Assembly (NCBI GenBank): GCA_014885115.2
Contig: WKLE02000605.1
Location: forward strand, 10,334-36,327
Source: Asterionellopsis glacialis
Lineage: Eukaryota > Bacillariophyta > Plagiogrammaphyceae > Rhaphoneidales > Asterionellopsidaceae
DNA: 25,994 nucleotides
Direction: 5' to 3'
Shown: piece by piece, positions 20,691-25,994 of the stretch
Position numbering within the stretch: position 1 is the first letter of the stretch
Layout of the letters: the number at the start of each line of letters is the position of its first letter
Notes under the pieces: model-generated
The model's input: the letters and a program-made list of their open reading frames with translations, nothing else
What the model was told of the DNA's origin: nothing
The model's database searches: none
Made by a program: the position numbers and the translations under genes

Positions 20691-21021
20691 TTGATCATTG
20701 CCCAGACATAACAACTCAAGGCTGGTATGTTGTAAGCTATGGGATGTATTGTTATTTTGGCCGATTCCGATCGCATTAACGTGGGAAGAGGAAAAGCTAG
20801 GTCTACAGTCGTGTTGAGAGTATGCTTTGCACATTCATACATAATTGGGCTTACTAGACTACTGCTCTCCTCTATTTCCTGGTTTCTCATGGGATACCGT
20901 TCAATAAGATTAGTGTATAAGGAAAGAGTGCGTCCATTGGTACAGACCGACAGCTTTGAAACTGGCATTAATACGGCTGTTTAATGAACAGCATAAGGAG
21001 CTGTTGAACTCTTTGTGAACA
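20691..21021 (+). pseudogene. Truncated, decayed copy of the NCA2 third exon
   Basis: The segment aligns by eye with 9520-10070 of the intact NCA2 gene. Matching pieces include acaactcaaggctggt (20710 / 9532), agctatggga and attttgg, then ttgcacattca (20826), ctactgctctcct, and finally cataaggagctgttgaactc (20992 / 10040), ending in TGA where the gene has TAA. About 190-200 bp corresponding to roughly 9610-9800 are missing, with smaller deletions after gtgttgag and in the middle, plus many substitutions. In-frame stops occur soon after the start (ctggtatgttgtaagc gives Leu-Val-Cys-Cys-Lys only in one frame). No promoter or first two exons are present. It abuts the end of the 249-residue gene, the mirror of the arrangement at 10060-10160. 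Confidence 0.85.
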
Positions 21022-21070
21022 ACAGATTTCTCAGTAACACTTAGATAGAGGTAACATATATCTATCTTCA

Positions 21071-21820
21071 TCATAGATCAGGGTCATCGTCTTCTTGGTT
21101 ATTTGTTGTCGGGACTGCTTGCGGTAGCCCAAAGGAAGGTGCAGCGAATTGGAATAATGGAGCTGGAGCTGTTTCCTCGGGATTTTCCCACTCATTATCA
21201 CTATCTTCTTGCAAGGCAGAGAAGGCATTATTTACCGATGTAGGTACGTTCTCTTCTGCTTCCGCCATATTCCATGTAGCTCGTTGTTGTGCTGCTAACA
21301 GTTGGAGCTTATTGCTGTTCGACATAACCTGTGTATCTGGCCCACTATTTGTAGTAACTTGTTGTCCAATATCTTGAAACGCTTGTACGCGACTGGTAGC
21401 CTCCTCCATTAGACGTGCTGTACTCTTTTGAGCGTCGTCAATTATCAATGTTGCAGGAGCGAATGTCGGCATTATGACAGATCCCTTCTTTTTCCCACTT
21501 TTCTTGGAAGCAAGTGCTTTTTGACGTTCTTCCATGGAAGCAAATTGCCTATCGAAGTCAGCTTGTTCCTCATCTTCGTGGCTTCTTGGCTTTTGATTTG
21601 GACTGTCCTTCCCAAGCCACGGCGCTTGAGGTTTGACAGGCTTATTGATTGACTTCGTAGCGTTCGACCTTGGTTGTTTCTTTTTGGAGTCCAAGACAAG
21701 TGCTGTAGTTTGCTCTCGGCCTCCTCCTTTTTTTACTGAAACACCAAACTTCCTGGAGCGTGACGCAGCGGTAGCCTTTGCTTGCTTTTGCTTTGATACT
21801 TTTGACCGCTTCTTACCCAT
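21071..21820 (-). CDS. Uncharacterised basic, low-complexity 249-residue protein
   Basis: A complete frame from ATG at 21820 to TGA. The N-terminus is strongly basic (MGKKRSKVSKQKQAKATAAS, residues 1-20), like nucleolar or ribosome-biogenesis proteins. Residues ~85-115 are charged and probably helical (EDEEQADFDRQFASMEERQK, then KKSGKKKG). A possible coiled coil lies at ~125-190, and the C-terminus is acidic with Pro and Phe (EDSDNEWENPEE, ...NNQEDDDPDL). I do not recognise a family; a nuclear or nucleolar location is inferred from composition only. Its start faces the MsrA-like gene (divergent, shared upstream region) and its 3' end faces the NCA2 fragment. A 40-bp degenerate copy of its 3' end lies at 10116-10158. 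Confidence 0.75.
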   Translation of the reverse strand: MGKKRSKVSKQKQAKATAASRSRKFGVSVKKGGGREQTTALVLDSKKKQPRSNATKSINKPVKPQAPWLGKDSPNQKPRSHEDEEQADFDRQFASMEERQKALASKKSGKKKGSVIMPTFAPATLIIDDAQKSTARLMEEATSRVQAFQDIGQQVTTNSGPDTQVMSNSNKLQLLAAQQRATWNMAEAEENVPTSVNNAFSALQEDSDNEWENPEETAPAPLFQFAAPSFGLPQAVPTTNNQEDDDPDL

Positions 21821-22466
21821 CTTTAAATTATAAGTTGGTCTTCTATTTGCAACTTTGAAGTGATTTCCCTCTCTTGTAGTGTATGTTCTTTTGTTCAGTG
21901 TGGCGACAGGTAAGTTCTTCTCTCAAAACTCAAAATAAGTTCTAGAGGAAGAAAGAAAAAAATAATGATACAACATCCGCTGTGAGAAAGTCCATTGGTT
22001 GTCGTGAGTCGTGAGAGGGTCGCCCCTGTTAGTTTTTCGGGGGAGGGACAAGCCTGAGGCCTAACATAATTTGAGATTGGGAATGACAGACGATAAACTG
22101 GAAGTGTCGTGCTTGCTCGGAAATCTTGACTTCGCTTACTTCTTCTCTAACAACCACGCACGGACAGACAGTCAGCAGGACCTCTCTCTCTAGAGTCAAG
22201 AGAGAGTCAAGAGAGACTCTACTAGTACCAGGTACTAGTACCAGTTACCAGGCTCTCTCTCTCTAGAAAGAGGACTACCTGGTACCTCTCTAGAGGTCTA
22301 CGGTAGAAGTTGTCGGTTCTCAGTTCAGTCCTGAGGAGAGATGCCGACGATACCGAGCGAGCGAGCCGGATATATGAGAAAAGTCGTCGGTGTCTTTTTT
22401 TCTCAGATCTTGCATGCCCACATTTCACATTACAGAACACTAACACGTCAGAACCTAGTGTCCACC
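21821..22466. promoter_or_regulatory. Shared upstream region of the 249-residue gene and the MsrA-like gene
   Basis: A divergent intergenic region of about 645 bp. The part nearest the MsrA-like gene carries CT/GA dyads around TCTAGA and TACC(A/T)GGTA palindromes (22181-22300). Open frames on both strands here are not convincing. The promoter role is inferred from position. Confidence 0.45.
22181..22300. repeat. Compound palindrome block upstream of the MsrA-like gene
   Basis: Contains cctctctctctagagtc, repeated gtcaagagaga units, the palindrome CTAGTACCAGGTACTAG (22222-22238; 8-bp arms around one base), ggctctctctctctagaaag, and TACCTGGTA (22276-22284) followed by cctctctagagg. It combines both repeat types seen separately elsewhere in the window and ends about 170 bp before the start codon. 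Confidence 0.75.
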
Positions 22467-23195
22467 ATGGCGTCTTCGTCTCTTGCCGCTGTTGTTGCTT
22501 GTCTTTTGACATCGTTTGCTTCAGGTTTTCTTTCTCCTAAACCTGTTTTAAGGACAAGGTCACAATGTGTTGGCACACTGAACGCTGAGAAGACCGCCAC
22601 ATTTGGAATGGGCTGCTTTTGGGCTCCATCCGAAGACTTGTTGAAGGTCGATGGTGTGATTGACACTGTTGCAGGATATACTGGCAATCCTGAGGCAAAT
22701 AAAGCTCCTACTTACGACAATGTATGCTATGGTCGAAGGTGGGTGGAAGGTGTTCGAGTTACCTACGATGATTCTAAAATATCCTACGAACAGCTTCTCG
22801 ATGCTTTCTTCGAAACTCAAAAACCTGATCCTCGATCACGACAATATTCGTCCATGATATTTTACAATTCTGAAGAAGAAAAGAAGGCTGCTGAATCTTG
22901 GTTAAGCGCTGACCGTATTCGTGACGATGGAGTTTCAACTAAATGGACAGAATTGGAAGCTGCGAGTCCTTTTTACATGGCAGAAGGGTACCATCAACGA
23001 TATTGGCAAAAGATGCGTCCAAGAATGGCTGTGGGAGTACTTTTGATAGCCATCGGGACTGGCATTTTGGACCGCTTCGTCCCTGTTGACTTTCAGCAAA
23101 CTGTACAAACATGTGGCAATGCAGGAGTTTTGTTAGGTTCACTTTACATTCTTGCTGAACGAAAATTAGATGCTAAGGTCGTGGAACTGCCATGA
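22467..23195 (+). CDS. MsrA-like protein (peptide methionine sulfoxide reductase fold), plastid-type presequence, membrane hairpin at the C-terminus
   Basis: The start at 22467 is chosen for its strong context (ccaccATGG) and because it gives a signal peptide, SSSLAAVVACLLTSFASGFL; the ASGF at the end resembles the ASAF motif of diatom plastid presequences. An in-frame ATG at 22341 is judged too far upstream. MsrA reduces methionine-S-sulfoxide using a catalytic Cys. Here that motif is FGMGCFW (Cys at residue 50 from this start), followed by VAGYTGN, PTYDNVCYG, VEGVRVTYDDSKISYEQLL and EGYHQRYW, all in family order. Departures: the usual GHAE is WVE (Glu kept, His lost), and the NRQGND-x-GTQYRS loop is reduced to DPRSRQYSS, so the Asp of that loop is absent. 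After the fold come two hydrophobic segments (~187-205 and ~216-230), unusual for MsrA. Activity is uncertain. Total 242 residues. Confidence 0.85.
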   Translation: MASSSLAAVVACLLTSFASGFLSPKPVLRTRSQCVGTLNAEKTATFGMGCFWAPSEDLLKVDGVIDTVAGYTGNPEANKAPTYDNVCYGRRWVEGVRVTYDDSKISYEQLLDAFFETQKPDPRSRQYSSMIFYNSEEEKKAAESWLSADRIRDDGVSTKWTELEAASPFYMAEGYHQRYWQKMRPRMAVGVLLIAIGTGILDRFVPVDFQQTVQTCGNAGVLLGSLYILAERKLDAKVVELP

Positions 23196-23320
23196 TGATG
23201 TTTAAAACGCACAAGATTTTGATCGACTGGATATTTGAATGAAAGATGCAGTCACATGGCAACTATGTACAAAAAATATAGATTAGTACGCGCTCTACAG
23301 TATCTAAATTAGAAGAAGAA

Positions 23321-24382
23321 TTATTCTCCTTTATAAACTGGTGTTCTGCCTTCTCGAAACGCCGCAAGACCCTCCAAGCGATCTGAAGTAGGCACTATAC
23401 GCTGATAGTGGTGTCTTTCAACAAATAATGCATTCGCCATATTATCAGCTTCCAAACCTTCATCGATTGCAGATTTAGCTGCACGAATTGCGAGCGGCCC
23501 ATTCTTGGCAATCTGCTTTGCAATCCTATAATGCACAGTTTTAATAAACATGTACCAAAAAAATCTAGTTAGGTTCACTTTTTCAGGATAATTGTGGTGA
23601 TAACTGAAACAAAGCACTTACTCGAGAGCTTTGTCTTCTGCTTTACCTGCATCTACAACATGCTGAACAAGGCCGTATTCAGCTGCAGTTGTTGCATCGA
23701 TACGTCGTCCAGTGAATATAAGTTCTTTCGCCCTGGCGGCACCAATTAGACGTGGGAGTCTTTGGGTTCCACCAGCACCAGGAATAATTGCTAGACTTGT
23801 TTCTGGCAAACCCATTACAGCATTTTGTCCTGCAATACGAATATCAGCAGCAAGTGCCAATTCAAGCCCTCCCCCGACAGCTACACCCTCAATTGCAGCC
23901 ACTACAGGAAAGGGAAGTCGAGCAACACGATCCAACGTATTTCGCAACGATGTTACAAAAGCAGATGCTTCGACTTGAGTCATAGTGGCTCTTTCCTTTA
24001 AATCGGCACCTGCAGAAAAGACTTTAGGAGAATAAGATGTCAATACTACACATCGAGTCTCTGAAGCATCGTCGCTTTTCGATGATTCTAAATTTTCAAT
24101 TGAATCTTGAAGTTGTTGGAGCATGACAGATCCCATTGCATTTGCTTTTGGTCTATTCAACGTAAGAATAGACACAACAGAGTTGTTGTCACAGGCAACG
24201 TGTTCTAAACAGATATGCTGTTCATCTGGCACAAGGGTGGTAGAAGAAGTAGAAGTCCGCCAACGATGTTGAACAAGTGAGATGGATTGACGTTGACGAC
24301 ATGATGATGCCAGAATGTGTTGGGGATGTAGAAAAAATCTCGACGTATTTTTTATGGAAGTTGTCACGAGTTTGCTAGTCAT
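23321..24382 (-). CDS. AUH: Mitochondrial enoyl-CoA hydratase, AUH type (3-methylglutaconyl-CoA hydratase)
   Basis: Two exons: 24382-23622 and 23525-23321, with a 96-nt intron (donor GTAAGT, acceptor TATAG). The phases join as ...KALEIAKQIAKNGPLAIR, for 321 residues. The enzyme hydrates 3-methylglutaconyl-CoA in leucine breakdown in the mitochondrial matrix (family knowledge). The first ~45 residues are rich in Ser, Arg and Thr with almost no acid, fitting a transit peptide. Crotonase signatures are all present: SAGADLKER (oxyanion hole, first part), IEGVAVGGGLELALAADIRI (second part), LPETSLAIIPGAGGTQRLPR (catalytic Glu region) and the C-terminal DRLEGLAAFREGRTPVYKGE, which is close to the AUH end rather than that of generic enoyl-CoA hydratases. 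Converges on the MsrA-like gene, with 125 bp between stops. Confidence 0.92.
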
Positions 24383-25253
24383 GATTACTTTGAAATACCT
24401 TTGTGCAAAAGCTTGAATGGCAGATTTGCAGTGGGATCAAGTGTTGAAAACAAGGTTGTGAGCACGAATGTGACGTCGTAACTGTAAGTTCATATGTGGG
24501 CATCAAACATCCCAGAACATCAAAAGAAGTTTCGATATCAGATCTGTCTCCCGAGTAGTGTGTGTTGATGGTACGATTTGTGAAATTGCATACATTGTCC
24601 ATTTCACGTATATTTATTATTGGTAAGTATCTGTATGTAAGATCCAATACCTTATGATGTATCACAGATGTTGAGAGAATCAGCACCGCCGGATACAGTA
24701 CCTGATGTTTCTAACCCAAAAAAAATATGATGTTCTGTTGAGATTTCATATTTTCAAATGTGACATTGACTATGAAGTTGTCATCCCTTTCTTGGTGTGC
24801 CTGTTAAAGATTCCCAGTTTGAAGACAATTTTAAAAATAAAAAAGAACTAAGAGACCATCTTAGGTCAAGATATGAATTCTCTGCCACCACCACGACAGT
24901 CACAGACACAAGTGTTAAAGGTTCTCACACAACAACAACAACAACAACAACAATTAATTTTTAGTGAAAAGCAATACAAGATTGATAAACACTAATTTCT
25001 TATAACTCACAATTTACTTTCATGAGAAGGGAGGGGGTTACATTTGTTTTATAAAAAATTAAAAATATGAAATTACAAAATATTTTTTTAAGAGTAGTAT
25101 GTTTTGCAACTGTATATTCATGCTAATAAAACCCTAATCCTTACACATTTCTTTTGGTTGCAAAGTGCTTGGCTAACCTTGTCTTTTTAGCTTCTTTGTC
25201 AGATAGGATATGATATTGTTGTTCTTCTTTGCATCTTTCTCCATTTCCAACTA
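24383..25253. other. Gene-free AT-rich stretch upstream of the AUH-type gene
   Basis: Presumed promoter of the AUH-type gene on its left side. The frame at 24375-24686 on the minus strand shows no protein features. The rest is AT-rich and carries a CAA microsatellite (24929-24953). A short frame reading EEQQYHILSDKEAKKTRLAK on the minus strand (about 25225-25165) may belong to the gene to the right. Confidence 0.5.
24929..24953. repeat. (CAA)n microsatellite
   Basis: About eight uninterrupted CAA units in non-coding AT-rich DNA. Confidence 0.9.
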
Positions 25254-25994
25254 TCATGAACTTGGTGAACGATCTTCCTGCCTATGTTTGTTGGTAGCAG
25301 AAGTAAGGCTGGATGGTTTGTGAGTGGCAGGTATCCATTTATTATCATAACATATTTGATTAAAATTGGCTATGCACACTGCAGTTGCCATTACATGAAA
25401 TCCTTTTGTACTTTTGCTGTCTAAAATTTTCATTTCTGACAGCACCTTGTGGTCATATGACCATTCTGACTTATATACATTACAGATGTATTGTCATGAC
25501 ATTTTTACTATGCTATTTGCACTTAGTCAAGTTGTGGAGTAATGAACTCAAGGAGTCATCACTTCCAAGAAGTTCTTTCTCCAATAAAGTGCATGATCCC
25601 ATGGATGAATCCTTCTGCTTCTTCAAAGAAGACAAGAAGATAAAAGTATTAAATGCATAAGGGAAATAATTCTTACCAACTGATCAATAATTGAGTTTGA
25701 ATACAATTTGAAATCCCAGCTTATGCTTAAAGGTCCGGTCCAGGAATGAGTGCATTGATGCATCTTCTCAAGGTTCTTCCCTTTGATTGCAATGGGTTCA
25801 CTGTGATTAGGTATAGTTTGTGCACTTAAGGAGCTATCCTTTTCATCCAATGTCTTCTTTTCTACTTTGATATTGCTAATGGAGGGTCTACTCTTCAAGA
25901 GATCACTGAGTCGTGTACTGCCAAAAGATGCTCATTTTTTGCAAATGGCTGGGAGACTACCTGATACAGTTAAAGAGCCACCTTCAGAGAAAGG
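25254..25994 (-). CDS. Pieces of an unrecognised multi-exon gene, 5' end off the right edge
   Basis: On the minus strand an open stretch reads ASFGSTRLSDLLKSRPSISN... to SISWDFKLYSNSIIDQL and ends at a good donor (GTAAGA, exon end 25677). The next candidate exon begins at about 25620 after a 56-62 nt intron, in the same phase (KQKDSSMGSCTLLEKELLGS...). A further open stretch, DHKVLSEMKILDSKSTKGFH...CYDNKWIPATHKPSS, lies at 25460-25260; I could not fix the junction to it. Upstream of 25934 the frame has a TGA that may lie in an intron (an acceptor-like TTTTGGCAG follows it). No family was recognised. It could be a cellular gene or retroelement debris. Confidence 0.3.

Noticed and set aside
22341..22466. 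N-terminal extension of the MsrA-like protein from ATG 22341
   Set aside because: Would bury the signal peptide 42 residues inside. The ATG at 22467 has a better context and gives a proper presequence.
1..25994. tRNA, rRNA or other structured RNA genes
   Set aside because: No cloverleaf with B-box (GGTTCGA-like) or conserved rRNA segment was noticed on either strand. A dedicated scan was not possible.

Overview
The window looks like nuclear DNA of a eukaryotic microalga, most likely a diatom (stramenopile). The grounds are short introns of about 55-115 nt, AT-rich intergenic DNA, a plastid-type presequence on the MsrA-like protein, a decayed Ty1/copia element resembling diatom copia elements, and EXS, NCA2, TRF4 and GT8 genes in eukaryotic arrangement. 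The species cannot be named from the sequence. No RNA gene, CRISPR array or prokaryotic operon was seen.

Layout, left to right. (1) 1-3047, minus: TRF4/PAPD5-type non-canonical poly(A) polymerase, three exons visible, C-terminus off the left edge, with a very large acidic insert inside the catalytic domain. (2) 4079-5491, minus: Cys-loop (pentameric ligand-gated) ion channel. (3) 5492-7058: gene-free DNA packed with short TACC(A/T)GGTA palindromes. (4) 7059-10066, plus: three-exon NCA2-family mitochondrial membrane protein. (5) 10116-10158: a remnant of the tail of another gene in the window. (6) 10299-10761, minus: small MIT-like helical protein whose 5' end is frame-disrupted by a 7-bp tandem duplication. 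(7) 10938-13041, minus: EXS-domain (XPR1/PHO1/SYG1-type) transporter gene with two apparent one-base deletions and an in-frame stop. (8) 13438-16125, minus: Golgi-type membrane protein with two glycosyltransferase-8-like domains. (9) 16596-19524, minus: broken Ty1/copia retrotransposon that has lost its integrase core. (10) 20691-21021, plus: truncated copy of the NCA2 3' end. (11) 21071-21820, minus: basic, low-complexity protein of unknown function. (12) 22467-23195, plus: plastid-type MsrA-like protein with a C-terminal membrane hairpin. (13) 23321-24382, minus: mitochondrial AUH-type 3-methylglutaconyl-CoA hydratase, two exons. (14) 25254-25994, minus: pieces of an unrecognised, probably multi-exon gene.

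The genes are ordinary housekeeping functions (RNA tailing, mitochondrial regulation, glycosylation, phosphate-type transport, leucine breakdown, redox repair) and do not form a pathway. The most informative signal is hidden structure. A tail-to-tail gene pair (NCA2 facing the 249-residue gene) appears to have been duplicated about 11 kb apart, and each copy kept only one of the two genes. In addition, TCTAGA-centred dyads lie about 170-290 bp upstream of four start codons, and TACC(A/T)GGTA palindromes are strongly clustered between two divergent genes. I did not find a convincing new multi-gene system.
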